A stretch of DNA of 64,000 nucleotides. Source: Macrocystis pyrifera (taxonomy: Eukaryota; Sar; Phaeophyceae; Laminariales; Laminariaceae). The stretch spans positions 11,773,126-11,837,125 of the forward strand of contig JASSKH010000017.1 in NCBI GenBank assembly GCA_031763025.1, written 5' to 3'. Positions within the stretch are counted from its first letter, which is position 1, and each line of letters starts with the position of its first letter. A program made the position numbers and the translations under genes. The notes under the pieces are model-generated. The model searched no databases. It saw only the letters and a program-made list of their open reading frames with translations, and was not told where the DNA came from. Of the stretch, positions 19,981 to 33,239 are shown one piece after another.

Positions 19981-22270
19981 ATCACACCCTGGACAACTGC
20001 TATTTCGATAGTCTATTGTGTCTACATTTTGTGTGCCCGAAGACGGAAAATAAATAATTCACTCTATTTCCAGTACGAATCAATTAAATTGAAAAATTGA
20101 TTCAGGAGGATGTGTGTTAATTAGATTTGTCTTGACAATTGTTTTTGGTGACTGTCTATTAATTGAAATTGTCAATACAATTGATTTCGGCGATTGCCCT
20201 TTAATTGAAATTGGCCAGGCAATTGTTTTCGGCGATTGTCTATGAATTGGAATTGTCCAGGCAATTGATTTCGAATACCATCTACTAGTTAGTTGGAATT
20301 GTGTGCGAGCAATAGGTTTCGAGTGTTGTCTATGAATTGGAATTGTCCAAACAATTGGTTGCGGAGACTGCCAATTAATTGGAATTACTCAGCAAATTGA
20401 TTTCGGTTGCTATCCAATAATTGGAATTGTCCAGACAATTGATTTCGGGTGTTGTCCACTAACTGAAATTGTTCAGACAATTGATTTCGGGAGCAGTCTA
20501 CTAATTGGATTTGTCTGAACATTTGATTTCGGCTGCTATTTATTAACTGAAATTGTCCGCACAATTGATTTCGGGTGCTGTCAGTTAAATGGAATTGTCC
20601 AAACGGACTTCGGCGACTGGAAAGTAGTTGAAACTATCCGCACAAATAATTTCAGATGCCGCGCAAGAAATCAATTGCTCGGTAAATGTCATGGCCGTGT
20701 ACCTAGAGTAGATATTGTATTATGGTAGACACTCCCCATTGAATTGATACTACTCGTAATATGGCACAAAAGAGGACTTTGCAAGTGATTACGTGTTGAG
20801 GGAAGTTCCCAATCCTGTAACAGACTGATTTACTGTTGTAGAGGCAATACTAGCATGATGGTACTAACTGTTGTGTACTGACCAAATCTAATGTAGTTCT
20901 ACAGGTAGCTGCCACCTTTCAAATAACAGAGCCCTCTTAAACTCCAATGTCATGACAATTCCAAGTAGAAGATCGCTTCCGAATCCCATTGTCCGCACAA
21001 TACCAATTAATAGACGGTATCTCAAAGCAGTTGCCCCGACAAGTCCAATTCATGTAAATCACCCGAAATCAATCGTTCAAGCAATTCCAATTAATAGACA
21101 GCCTGTGAAATCTTTTGCCAGCACAATTTCAATTGATAGGCAGTCTCCGAGCTCATTTGTCTGGACAATTCCAATTATTGAAGAGCACTAAACATCAATT
21201 GTTCAGACAATTCCAATTAATGGACAGTCTCTGAAATCAATTGTCAGGGCAACTTCAATTGATAGAGAGTCTCCAAAAATATTTGTCCGGACAATTCCAA
21301 TTGTTAAACAGTGCCCGACATCAATTGTCCGAATAAATCCAATTGTTAGACAGTATTCAAGATCAATTATCTAAACAATTTCAATTGCTACAGTCTATGC
21401 CATCACTTGCCCGGGCAATTCCAATTAATAGACAACTTCATGACTCTGCTGTAGGGGCAATAGTCTATTGATAGGTATATTGTCCAAGGCATAAGCAGAA
21501 AAGGGCGGGACACCTCAACGATAGCTTTGTGTTTTATGTCCGCAGGTAGGAAGTTTTGATCCCACTTAGCCCATGCGCTGAGATGTATATAATTAAAAAC
21601 GTTTTCACGAAACAACGTAATCAGTATGCACTGATGTTTTGACATGTACGGGCAGTTAATTTAGGGGACTGCCCACCAATGATCGCATTGTCTGGAGTAG
21701 TTTTGGAGATTTCGTATTAGTCGAAATTGTCGGGATAATTGATTTTGTATACCGTCTGTTAATTGGAATTGCCCGGACAATTGATTTAGAAAGCAGTCTG
21801 CTAATTGAAATTGTCCGGACAATTGATTTTGGAGACTGTGTATATATTGGAATTGTCCGGTCAATTGATCTGGAAAAATGTCTATTAATTGGAGTTGTCG
21901 GGACAAATGCTTTTGGCGTCAGTCTACTACTTGAAATTGTCCGGACAACTATTTCGGGGGGCGGACTATCAATTGGAATTAACGGGACAATTGATTCAGG
22001 AGACAGTCTATCAATTGGAATTGGCCGGACAATTTATTTAGGAGAAGGTCCATTAATTGGAATTGTCCTGACCATAGATTACGGAGACTACCTATAAAGT
22101 GAAATTGTCTGGACAATAGGGTCAGGTAGGAGTCACTCAATAGGAATTGTCTGGACAATAGAGCTCGACGCCTTTCAATTAGCTGGAATTAGGGACCACA
22201 ATAGACAGTCAATTGCAATAGGAAGCTATTAATAGACTATTGGACTATTGTCTATTGTCCAGGGTGTGAT
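19981..22270. mobile_element. AATTGTCC-repeat element with terminal inverted repeats, only in copy 1
   Basis: Starts ATCACACCCTGGACAA and ends with its near-perfect reverse complement, TTGTCCAGGGTGTGAT. It is flanked by TATATATA sequence, which may be the target duplication. The interior is an array of a ~30 bp subrepeat (GGAATTGTCC.GACAATTGATTTCGG plus a TGTCTATTAATT spacer), forward in the first third, reversed around 20950-21450, then forward-like again from ~21700. No protein frame. Its absence from copy 2 at the matching site suggests insertion into copy 1 alone. It looks like a non-autonomous DNA element. Confidence 0.7.
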
Positions 22271-22292
22271 TTATATATATATACATATATTG

Positions 22293-24394
22293 TACACCCT
22301 GGACGCTTCTATTTCAATAATAGTATATTGTGTGTACAATTGATTCAGGAGGCTGTTAATTGGAATAATCCATACCATTGATTTCGGCGATTGTCTATGA
22401 ATTGAAATTGGCCAGTTGTGTTCGGCGATTATCTATGAATTGGAATTGTCCAGACCATTGATTTCGAAGACAATCTATTAAAATTAATTGGAATTGTGCG
22501 AGCAATAGGTTTCGAGTGTTGTCTATGAATCGTAATCGTCTAAACAATTGATTGCAGAGATTGCTAAATAATTAGAATTATCCAGCAAATTGATTTCGGG
22601 TGCTGGTCCAAAATTGGAGATGTCCAGACAATTGATTTCTGGAGCTGTCTATTAATTAGATTTGTCTGAACAATTGATTTCGGCTGCTGCTTCTTAAATG
22701 GAAGTGTCCAACCAATTGATTTCGGATGCTGTGAACTAAAAGGAGTTGTCCAAACGGACTTCGGCGATTGGAAAGTAGTTGGAATGATCCGCACCATTCA
22801 TTTCAGATAACGCCCAAGAAATCAATTGCTCGATAAGTGCCATGGCCGTTTCCCTATTTATTTATGGTATTATAATATAAGTAGACACTCCCCATTAAAT
22901 TGATACTACGCGTAATATAGCACAATAAAGCACCTTGCAAATGATTGGGTATACAGGGAAGTTCCTGATCTTGTTTCAGATGCTATTGATATGAGCAAGG
23001 TCGGGATACTTTGTATCCCTGGACAGGCTGGCCTATTCAGCCGGTGCTCGTGGGTACTCGCGTGTGCTGTTTGCTTTGAGATATAAGAAGAGAAGTTTTA
23101 TTCCTTTCGTGCACGCGGAGACTGGGAGCCAAGCTTGTGCCAAAATACCTGGTTTTCCAACTAAGATACGTCTCCCAAGTACTACTATTAACAACACGAT
23201 ATCAATACCTGAAACCATATAATTACCGGGCCTTCAGCTTCATTCAAAGAAATACCATAACATTAGCCCAGTCTGAGAGCCGAATACCATAACAATAACC
23301 CAGTCTGATGAGCCGTATCTGCAGAAATATGGGAAAGTCGTCGAAAATCCCGATTCCACGAGCTAGAACATGAGGGTGTGTCTAAACAGAATCGAAAAGC
23401 GCAATCGAAAATCGAATTCATTTCGATTTCAATAAAAAAATAGCCAAGGTGTCCAAACAAAATCGAACATGGAAAATAGAAATCCAGGCGAAAAGCGGCG
23501 GAGAGCAAACCTACTTGGGCCATTCGCAACTGCGTACACATGCCAGCAATCTAGCGCTCGGCAACACAGATCCACCACAGAAGCAGGCAAACGCAACGGC
23601 AATTCGATTCCGGGACGTCGTTGGGCTTCCCATGGAGGTGGTGGCGCGTCCAACGTTGACGCCCCGAGATCAACCTTGAAAATATACTGGGAACAAACTT
23701 CTGACCTCGGTCTCGATGGTATCATCCTCAATTTTCTTCAAACACGTCGTACGCAATCGAGAAAAATCCTGGTTCAATGCAAACGCGGCGCAGTCGCGTT
23801 TATGGCCAGGTTTGGCCCATTTGTGCTGCGGTTTGGGGTTAGGGTTAGGGATAGGGAAAGGGGTTGGGGGTTGGGTTGGGTCTTCGTCTGTACCTTGATC
23901 CCAACAAGAACCAAAATGCCTGAACAGCCTACCAACCTCACGAATCGAGTTCACAAATTGTAAAAGGACCTCCTTCCAATTGGAACTATCGGGACCATTA
24001 ATTTTGGCGGCAGTCTGTTATTTGAAGTTATCTGGACAATTGATTCGGGGGGCCGTCTGTTAATTGTAAACGTCGGGACAAATGATTTAGGAGACGGTTT
24101 GTTAATTGGAGTTGTCGAGACAATGGATTTAAGTAGACGGTTTATTAAGTAAAATTGGCCGGACAATTTATTTAGGAAAAGGTCCAATAATTGGAATTAT
24201 CCTGACCATTGATTACGGAGACTGCCTATAAAATGGAATTTTCTGGACAATGGGGCTGATTCATTTAATAGACGTTGTCTGGATAATAGAGCTCGATGTG
24301 TGTTAATTACCTAGAACTAGGAACCACAATTGACAGTCAATTTCAATAGAAAGCTATCAATAGACAATTTGACTATTAATATTGTCTATTGTAC
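22293..24394. mobile_element. Second AATTGTCC-repeat element, copy 1
   Basis: Starts TACACCCTGGAC. Its right end is decayed (CTATTGTACAAAATA), where the copy 2 version ends CTATTGTCCAGGTTGTG. Subrepeat arrays flank a unique core (22975-23960) that carries a TTAGGG run and short open frames, for example one running EIQAKSGGEQTYLGHSQL. Shared with copy 2, so it was present before the array formed. Confidence 0.65.
23832..23880 (+). repeat. Degenerate TTAGGG run inside element core, copy 1
   Basis: TTTGGGG, TTAGGG twice, then ATAGGG and TTGGG variants. Confidence 0.7.
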
Positions 24395-24579
24395 AAAATA
24401 ATATACATACACAATACTGAAAAATACTGTTTTGTCTTTCCACTCCTGCTGTCCTTGGCTCTTTCCCTTGCATTCACAACGGGTTTGATGGCAGCCCTCT
24501 CACCTGCCCCTAACCGCTTTGGCTCTTGCCCAGAGCGTTCCCGGGAAATAGGGTCACAACTCTCCTCCATCACCAACCC
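24395..24579. other. Unit end, no gene seen
   Basis: Short unique stretch between the repeat element and the start of copy 2, repeated at 47888-48076. Small frames on both strands are not convincing. Confidence 0.4.
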
Positions 24580-25193
24580 ACGTCAAACGGTGTATTCGTT
24601 TTCTCTATAGCTACGGAGTCATTATGGAATGCGTGTTTCGCTCGGCAGCGTTCACAAGAAACGTCCATACACCCGAACATCAAGAGGGCGATTTATTTTG
24701 TGCTGAGTCAGGCAGGTACTGCTGACACGACCGGTGCGACTGGTTTTTATACACAGTGCACTACTGCACACGGGTGCATGTTGTCACACATGATGCTTCT
24801 GCTGGACGGGAAAAAGTGCCGGACAGCGCTGGTCAAAAGCGACTTGCCGTACAAAACAGGCGATCGAGAGATCTGATTGTACACCCTGATGCTCTAGAGG
24901 ACTCAGCAATGCCTTCGAAACACAAACACTCCGTTGAAGGCCAGCGGTGACCTTCGCCCGAGTCTTTCGTGTGGCGCCCTCGATGCCACTGACTAATTCG
25001 ACTCGTACCTCGTACAACGGCTCCCTTGTTAGTGTCTTTGAATTTGCGGGAAGCAGTGCAGATATTGTTCGCCACTGAGCCCTCAAACTAAACGAGCATT
25101 GATATCAATATTGCTGTCAGTTGGAAAATGCGTAGACTACAATAGAATTACAGCGCTCGAAGCGTGATTACGTGTTACTGTCAATAGCGGAAG

Positions 25194-25730
25194 ATGGCAA
25201 ACCCAAGGCGCCCCAAAATGCGGAAGTTTCCTTCAATGCTGTGTAACTCTTGACCAGGGCACCACACCCCTCTTACCACGCCTAGTTTCCTACGTCTTCC
25301 ATCTATATTTCTTGTTCACCCGTGTGCCGTCGTTGTGCGTTCGTCTTTGCGCCTGGCTCACCGTTGCTACCGAACAGCTTTTGCACCAGAATGAACAAGG
25401 CACACTGCCACTACCGCAAGAAACAGCCAACCAAGTCATGGCCGAAGGGCATGACGGCTCCTCGACGCAGGAATTCCAACGGCACTAAACGGTCGGTGCG
25501 GCCGCCCCAACTGAAATCAGGCGGAGACACCGTGGTGACACCCCCCGAGCGGCTCGTGGCGAACTTGCCTGGCGAATTGCCTCTTAAAAGGTGTGTAATA
25601 GAGAGGTTTTGTTTTCTGGAGCACTCCGGCCCCTATGAAATACCACTATGGGGCTACTGCCGTCAACTACTGCAGATGTTGGTGTTTCCCGAGTTTGTGG
25701 CTGTACAGTATGCACATGTATTCAGCATAA
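25194..25730 (+). CDS. Candidate gene A, copy 2
   Basis: Same three-exon layout as copy 1, with ATG at 25194, the CGAACAG acceptor and TAA at 25728-25730. All three exons stay open. Replacements cluster in the basic part of exon 2. As uncertain as copy 1, because the second intron would be about 31 nt and overlapping frames are also open. Confidence 0.22.
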
Positions 25731-26086
25731 GTCGTCAAGTATTATTGAGCGAAAGAACCGTCACACGGCACCACCACAAGTTCGCCAAAACAGCCATATC
25801 AGAGGACGCACTTTCGCCGACGTAAATAAACGAAACGAAACGTCTGGAATAGTAGCGGTAGGATAACCACGGGTCGACCGCCAAACTGCGAGCTCGACAT
25901 CACGTCGCGCGCGCGTGGGTGTGTTGGTGCTGAAGCTAGGTTTTCGCGAGTGCCTCGGCCACGCCAGGCAACTCTAGCTCTAGTTCTCAGGAGTCAGGCC
26001 GGGAACCAGGCTATTCAACCCCAAGGCCAGTCAGCTACGAATCGGCCACGGTCTGACCTGCCGCGTTGATGCCGTTGCAACCGCAG

Positions 26087-26194
26087 GTGTCAGCTGAGCG
26101 TTTCTCCGGCGACAGGTCTAGTGGGGATGCAGGAAAACGCATTTTTGAGCGACTATTTCACGTGTCTGGGATTGTTGCCCCTAGCGAGCGCAAG
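26087..26194 (+). CDS. hAT-like exon, copy 2
   Basis: Same 36 codons with the acceptor AACCGCAG and donor CAAG|GTGAGC kept. Relative to copy 1 the end reads VAPSERK instead of VSPGDRK. Open, phase 0 to 0. Confidence 0.33.
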
Positions 26195-26446
26195 GTGAGC
26201 GCCGCGGCCTTCAGCGGTGACATAAGCGATTTATTCTGAGTCGTCGTAAGATTGTCCCTGTTGTCGCTGTCGTTTAACATGAGTGATTTCAATGACGATG
26301 AGTTCTCTGAGCAGACACAATTGTGTAGCCGCTGTTAGCACGTTGCACGGGGGTCGATTCCTGGAGCGGAAACAGAGGTACGACAAGTGAAACGGCACAA
26401 CACAAACTGTAGTGAGGTCCAAACAGAGCACCAACGCGAGCCTAAA

Positions 26447-26809
26447 ATGACCCGTGCACCGTGCGCTGGGCACTGCTTCTCCTCGCAATACGGAATTGTG
26501 GCGCGTTCCGTGTGTAGCATGGTTCGGCAGGGAATGGTCAATATCATGCTTAGGTCCAAGCCTCTACAACGTCAAGACCAATCTCGTGGTGGAGCACGTG
26601 ATCCCGCAGGGAGAGAGCAGGCGGGTTTTCCGCAGCAGGGCCAAGGCGGGGGCTCGGGCGAGGTGTTGGCCTGTCAAGATAGGACGGACTATCCTTCCAA
26701 GTGCATATTCTGGTGTGCGATCGCCCTCGGAGCGCTCGTGCAGGGTTGCTCCTCGGTATTTGTGAGTAATTTCGTGCTAGATATACGAAGCCGGTTGCTG
26801 CCGCTGTAG
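26447..26809 (+). CDS. Candidate gene B, copy 2
   Basis: Intact 120-codon frame matching copy 1, with the same donor and acceptor around 26762-26809. In the spliced version the tail continues past the copy 1 stop (TAC in place of TAG) to a further donor, CAATTG|GTGAGT. Confidence 0.28.
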   Translation: MTRAPCAGHCFSSQYGIVARSVCSMVRQGMVNIMLRSKPLQRQDQSRGGARDPAGREQAGFPQQGQGGGSGEVLACQDRTDYPSKCIFWCAIALGALVQGCSSVFVSNFVLDIRSRLLPL

Positions 26810-27764
26810 TCTACATCTGCTATCATGGTGTGCGGACATTTGTGCACGATAAGGGCAGCTTGTTCTTATACAATAGGGGCATTGATTGACCGTTTTGGTT
26901 ACGTCTCGTGGCCATGTGGCAATTGGTGAGTTGAGCGGAGTGTGCAAATATCAACAACGTGGCTAGGGTATGGGACTTATTGTATCGTATGCTCATTTAT
27001 GTTGTGCCGTGCCACTCACTCTCCTGGCCCGCGCTTTTAGCGATTCCCGCCAAGAGAAGGCATGAGTAGGTTTGATTGTTGAGACCTACGCCGGGAGAGC
27101 ATAAAGTTCCAAAAAGTTGCTTGCTGGGGTTATATCTGCCTGCTAAATCCAGACCCATTCTGAAACCGACGTGTACGGTTGTTCGGATACAAACGCCCCC
27201 GAACGAACGTGTCCAGGCCTCACTTTCGAGGAAGCTCTACAAAGTCTTGAGCGGTCGCGGTACGCGGCATAGCCTTATGCCGTTTGTTCTCGAATCACGC
27301 CCGGATCGCTCTCGGGGTGCTCTCGGATCGTATGCGGATTGAGCTTAGGTTGTTATCGGATCGCTCTCGTTGGCTGCATTTCGAACATTTGCTGCGCATC
27401 GAAACATTGTTCCAGTATCTAGGCATGCTGCTACAGCTGAACGGTTCCGCGGACACATTACGCTGACAATTCTCGTCGGAAGGATCGACCTCAACCACCG
27501 GCTGGGATTGGTGTTGTGGGTGATAGGGTGCGAGGACACTGCACCACTCGAGCCGGGTTTAGGTTACCTCAGTACAGGCAGTGGGCCGTAAAGGCACTCG
27601 TTGATGTGTGAGGGGAGGCAGGGCTGAGTGTAGGCTCGTGTCCCTTCTCCGTTGTCGGTCAGCCTTGACCGACCGTTGGTTGGTCGACCAAAGACGGGCC
27701 ATACCCGTAAAGAGAAAAAACATACAATCTCCTCCCCTCGACAACGCATGTGTGCTGCCGTGAG

Positions 27765-28572
27765 ATGGCGAGATTAAGAAATCCCTCGAGTCTGACTGTA
27801 TAGCGGCTGTCTTTACATTGAAGGTGGCGGGGTACCTGAAGCTAGCGCGCGAGAGTCTGGCGAACTGCTTCGACGGAACCACGGTCGAAACGGCGAGGTG
27901 AGGCAATCCCGGCAGCGTACATATCTGCCTCGCGGGGTATATCGGCGTTTCGTTGGCAACTCTCCCGTCACGACAAGAGAAGGTGTAGAGTATATACCTT
28001 TATGAAACACCCCGTCGTTAGTTGTTTCCTTCACACGTCGCATGTGATACTTTCTATCTGTGTCTCGACTTGAGAAGGGTTACACTCGGGCGTTTCACGA
28101 CGCTTTTGTGAGTTTTCAGTTGCTGAGGGGGGTGGGCGGTTGCCCTTGGTGGGGTATGAGGCAAGCGCGGCCACAGTTGAGCACATCCGCAACGCCGAAA
28201 CAGGGCCCGAAGTCGTGAACGTGTGAACACCGATCATTCTACCAATGGAATGGCTGCTCTGGTGAGGCAACGCGGACGAATCGAAGCATGTGACTACCCG
28301 AATCAAGTACCGCCTAATAACGAATACAATTTTGGTCCGCGAATACGGGATTTTGGTAACTAGAAAAAGTATTTTAAACAGAGAAGCATCTCCAAACAGC
28401 AGAAATAGACTACGGGCTAAGAAAACAAGAGGGGGATCGCTGCCGATGTGGACGTTTGCTCGTCCGCACAAGATCCACGAGAAAACACGACAATGAGGTT
28501 TCAGACAAATAATGCGTCAGACCAGACAATCGGTTGGTGGAAATCACGCCATGCAATACGTCGCAGCACTGA
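27765..28572 (+). pseudogene. Candidate gene D, copy 2
   Basis: Collinear with 3185-3991. One extra A in the middle exon (CGTGAACGTGTGAAC against CGTGACGTGTGAAC) brings a stop into frame. The donor after it is kept as CTCTG|GTGAGG. Confidence 0.3.
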
Positions 28573-28766
28573 AACAAGCATACCATGAAGCCGAATCGTG
28601 CTTCACCTCTAACCTAATACCTTGTCGCACTGCCACTAAGAGCAAAGCACTATCGCGAAGATCCGTATCGAGAACAGTAGTTCTAGTGTAGGGTACTAAG
28701 CGCTCTATTCCAGTGCGCTCTCCTGCGCGTCTCACCTCCTTGCGCTTGTGGTGACTTGATAGGCAG

Positions 28767-29499
28767 GTGGGTCGTCTCATGACGGCTGTAAACGCATGTA
28801 CGGCTGAATAAGACCAGCGGAATGGATATCGAGTGAGAAAAGGTTTTAGTCTGGTTGCTTGATAGTGGATTTCCTCAACCGGCGTGTTCGGCGAAGAGGT
28901 AGGATACTGCATCAATCGATCACTGGACTCATCAACGTTTCGTGTTGGTGCATTGGAAATTGGATTTCGGGCTGAAGTGATATCGATGGGTGCGAATGGG
29001 TCAATCAATACTTGTCCCGCTTTCGGCCGGATTGGCTTGTCAGTTCATGAGCGGGCGTGTTTCACCTATAGCTCAGGTGATGCCCACTATGTCTCCTCAC
29101 GTTTCTGTCGTTGTACTGACCCTCCGTCTTTCCAATACAAATCTTTCGGGTCGTTTCACCTCGCAGGGCCTACCTCGCTATGGCCTTCTTGCACAGATTT
29201 TTGGGGGATCAGGTGAGTGTGAAAGTAGCACGGTCGTCTGTAAACGGCTGCAAAGCTACATAGCACAAAACGGAACAACGCAGTGACAAACTGCCTAGCC
29301 CGCCCTTCGGTATTTTCATACCGCCGAGCGTACCAGACAGCTGGCGAACGGCGGATCGACGCAGCGACGGGTTGTCCGGTGTGCCGTCAGTCCATTGTTC
29401 ATCGCTAGACATAAACCCCGCGTTAACTCATCGCTCCCTCACTTTTCTTTGTTGACAGGTAGCCTAACCGAATACGAAGTATATGCGTGGTACGGGTAG
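28767..29499 (+). pseudogene. Gene E, copy 2, broken
   Basis: All four splice-site pairs are recognisable, but the first exon has an in-frame TAA and the second exon lacks two Gs in the G-run after CATGAGCG, shifting the frame before GTGATG. The last exon still reads TEYEVYAWYG. Confidence 0.4.
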
Positions 29500-29537
29500 T
29501 CCTTGCCGTTCCATACAAAAAACGGCACATTTTCGCC

Positions 29538-29544
29538 TATAAAG
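29538..29544 (+). promoter_or_regulatory. TATA box upstream of gene F, copy 2
   Basis: TATAAAG at the same spacing from the ATG at 29575 as in copy 1. Confidence 0.38.
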
Positions 29545-29574
29545 ACGTAGGCGCGGACAGAAACAAGCGACACG

Positions 29575-30763
29575 ATGCTCGCCAACAAACAATATCTGAG
29601 TGAGATCACGATTGATTTCGGTGCGAACCCCCCCCTCACCCCTTGCTGTGTGTGTGTTCCCTGGCATTGTTGCAACGCCCTTTCTGTCTGTCCATGCCGT
29701 CAACACTTCTATATATATATATATGTATAATTTTCCACCCTTCTCTCCATATTTTCCCCCTCCTCTCTGCCTCCCCCCTTCCCTTCTCCTCTGTGTTGAA
29801 CTATCGATCTACCAACACCGGCCTCTTCGTGCTGCACCATGGCCTACATCACTATCATCGTCTTTGTCGGCATATAAGAGCAGGAGAACAACCAGAAGCA
29901 TCTTGCCTTCGCATGCAGCATCTTGGAGCGACTACCACAGAACCTGGTCCCTTCGGTGAGACAGCCACGAAAGCGAAAAGCTGCAGTTGAGCTACGTACT
30001 GTCGTAAGACGAAGCAATCGTCCTTTTTCGAGAGGTTCAAGTGATACATGGTGGAGATGATGTCTGAACCGTGCCTTTGACGGTGCCCCTCGGCCACACG
30101 GAGGAAAACACTCAGTATATGTCTCCACACTGTTAGCACGGCGTTTCAAATGTACGGGACCCATTCGCTCTGCATGGACGTTGCACCCTTGGCTTGGAAT
30201 AGGGGGGATGGGGGGGTGGCCAATACTCCTGTACGCGCAACGCCTTTGATAAAAAAAACAAACTTCGGTTCTCGCTTACATATTGCTCGGGCACAGGGCA
30301 TGGAAGGCATGCTACTCGCGCAAGGGCATGTGTCAAGCTTCATATGCTATGGTTACGGCGGTTCGGACGTTGGGGTCAGGGCCAAGAACGAGTCCGCGAA
30401 TAGCAACCAGATCCCCAAGGTGAGACGGGGCCTTTGGTTGGTTCGCTGATGATTCAATATATTTCGGTGCGAACGTTGACAAAGACATGCACGTTGTCGG
30501 TGGTTAGTGTTCGTGGTCCAAGTAACGACCTCGCGATCGCCCATCTAGTGTACGTCGAACTATGACCGTCCCAGAAGAAGCTGCAGTTGATATATTGTCG
30601 GGTCCCACGCAATTCATACACATCCTGTTACCGCATCGACCTGATTACGTGGTACACAGTCACTATTTTCTATGTTCAGGGCGGCGAAAGATGTACCATT
30701 TCTGCAGCCACCATCCCCGATACACCGGTTGGTCGCGATGATTGGGCCCTTCAGTTTCTTTGA
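29575..30763 (+). CDS. Gene F, copy 2, intact
   Basis: Exons 29575-29599, 29884-29955, 30307-30419 and 30680-30763, all with copy 1 signals and lengths. A 2 bp loss near 30657 falls inside the last intron and leaves the product unaffected. Few replacements (RG to RM in exon 2, HYG to CYG in exon 3); silent changes in exons 3 and 4. Confidence 0.53.
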
Positions 30764-30817
30764 CGAATACCTCCCCTCTATATAGACGTACCTGGTTTGT
30801 ACACACCTTGTTTGTTA

Positions 30818-31402
30818 TACATATGTTTGGGTTTGGTTGGCGTCGATTGGTAACGACGCCATAAAAGACTGTACGACGTAAACGTATACGATTTATATTC
30901 AGGTTGGGCTGGCGTGAGCTGGCAATGACGCTATTAAACACGCTAATGACTGGTTGAGCTGGACAACATGGTGCCTTTTTTGTTTTGGCGTTCACGATGA
31001 GTGGCTGTCGAGTTAGACCATATTGTACAGGGAGGAGAAGCTTAACTTCGCACGATGGGGTTATCGTACCACGAAATGTGTGTATGGCCAGGCACCCACG
31101 AGGCGGTCACATGGTGTACCCACTGCCGTCCCTGGAAGTGGCCACACCGAAAAACAAATCAAGACATTCGACGCTGTCATCAATATACAAGAAAGTACGC
31201 TCAAGGTAACGAAGCCCACCTCACAAGTAGTTCTTGGTCGGATGCAGTTCACCCTCTATGCGACTCGCCCAACACTTCACGGTACTTCGCGCTTGGTGGA
31301 AACAATGTCTGCCTGGTCGGTGAAAGCCCGAAGTGCTCCATCCCGGCGTTGTGGGGATGCTATGGTCTATCGTCACACGATCGCGGCCATGCTTCACAAT
31401 GA
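30818..31402 (+). repeat. ~600 bp dispersed repeat, forward member, copy 2
   Basis: Unit-level copy of 6240-6840, with the same two 5' blocks and only small differences. Confidence 0.65.
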
Positions 31403-33239
31403 ATACACCCCCCCTCTAGTTCGCTTCGCTGTAGTATGGTTTTATGTTTTCACCTGTAACTACCGCACAGTTACCGACCCACTCCCACACCAGATACATA
31501 GTATGGGCACTCGTAAACTGTGTTGAACACACAGTTTAACCGTATCATCTGACACTGCTTGATAGATTACCCTGCTGACCGTAAAAATCGCTGCCTTTAC
31601 GTTGTCGTCGCTGTGGCTCCAAAGGCTAAACCATTCGTGCATGACAGGGACCTCTGCGACTTCTGTTTCTCTGCAGGAAAGTACATGTTAAAGGCGTTCT
31701 TGGAGGACGCTCAAAGCGAGGTCTACGTGGCGAACACCACGCGAGAGGCTGGGGCGACGCACGATATTGGGGTGATGGCAGAACCGGACGAATGTCAAGA
31801 GCAAGAAAAGTGCGGGAGCGTGAACGGGACGGGGGACTCGGAGGCAGGCGGCCTCGGAGCGCCAGTGCGGTCGAGTGGCGTTGTCGACAAACCAATCAAG
31901 CTCCGAGGTCCCCGGACCCCCCCTTGCTGGAGCGGCTATGAAAACCTTCGTCCAAAACATCTTACCGGAAATGATTAGTCTCTTAGCGGCAATCGAGAGG
32001 TGGGCGAGATCAAACAGTCGAAAGATTTTTGTGGGTGCTGGCTTGCCTTGGCGTAGCTGTATTCACGCACTGTTGGTGGCGGTGGGGAGGAGGACCCGAC
32101 CGCACAACACAAGACGTATCCCTTCCCAATCGTTGTTGGTTCAGAAAAGGGTAGTTGCGACGTCTCTCCTTCATTTTCTGACATCGTCGGCGTGACCGGT
32201 CCACGTTTAGGAGCTCCTGCCCTCTTGCATAATCATGGTCTTGCGCATTTTTGGGCAGACATATTATCGTGTTATGGCGTAAAATAGTATGGAACAGCCT
32301 TCCAGCGTGAACTTGGTGATCCTGCCTGGTAATTATATACCTGCTAATTATATAATGTAAATATTTCCTTCCAGAATAACCCAGGCGAGTGTCGCAACCT
32401 GAACGGCACGCGCGAGGTGTTGCCACTGCAGCTCGCTGGACATCACCAGAACATCGCCGACAAACATTGGAGCGTCCCATCGCGAAACAGCCCCATGTCA
32501 GCCAACGAGGACACCGTGTGACATTGTTCCTCGACATATAATGCTGAGTTCCGTGCCCACTGAGTTTACATATTTTCTACCGACCAAGCAAGACCGAATA
32601 CGACCCTACTCGCGCATCAGAGGTTGGTGACGTCGCCCGGTGTCCCGCTGTGCAATCGTTTTCGCTTGCTCCTCGGATCGTCGTGAGATTGTCAGACTTC
32701 TCCCTCAATCTCACGGGTTCGGTGTTCATCGCCCTAGGCTAATCCATTGTAGGCGAACATCGTAGGTCAGCTGGTCGTCTGCTCCTAGAACTCATTGGCA
32801 TGGCGTTGCACACTACCTCTTCCCGGGCGTCAACCATGTGCTGAAAAACATCGAATGTTTACCCCAACATCAGAGCGGGCTTCGTCCATCGTTGATCTGT
32901 CCTTCCAAGAGCGACACATATTTTTCGGCCAATCTTACAGAGTGATCGGACGCTCAAGGCAAGCTATTCATAACGTGTTCGAAGCCCCCCCGTGTGGGCA
33001 GACGCGTGTGACACGGCACATCGGTGATAGGCGGGCTCCGGGTGGGGAGATGCATCTGGGGTACGGTCTGCAATTGGATTATCTCGTACATCCCCTGCAG
33101 TAAACACATGTCAATATGTATAGCTCTCCGCGTCCCAGGACAATACCACAACTGTGCTACGAATATACCAATACCTAACAACCTTTGTTTTGTGTCACCA
33201 CCCTCTCCATTGCTGCACATGCTCTAACCCGTTGCATAG

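Larger units (their letters stand above)
1..24579. repeat. Tandem 24 kb unit, copy 1
   Basis: First copy of the array; the window opens inside the unit, so the boundary is arbitrary. The start (ACGTCAAACGG from position 4) recurs at 24580 and 48077, and the sequence then stays collinear for the whole unit. It is the longest copy because it carries the extra AATTGTCC element (19981-22270) and the TTAGGG/CCATGG block (17425-17984), while lacking the copy 2 inserts. Several gene models, for example 4186-4922, are open only here. Confidence 0.97.
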
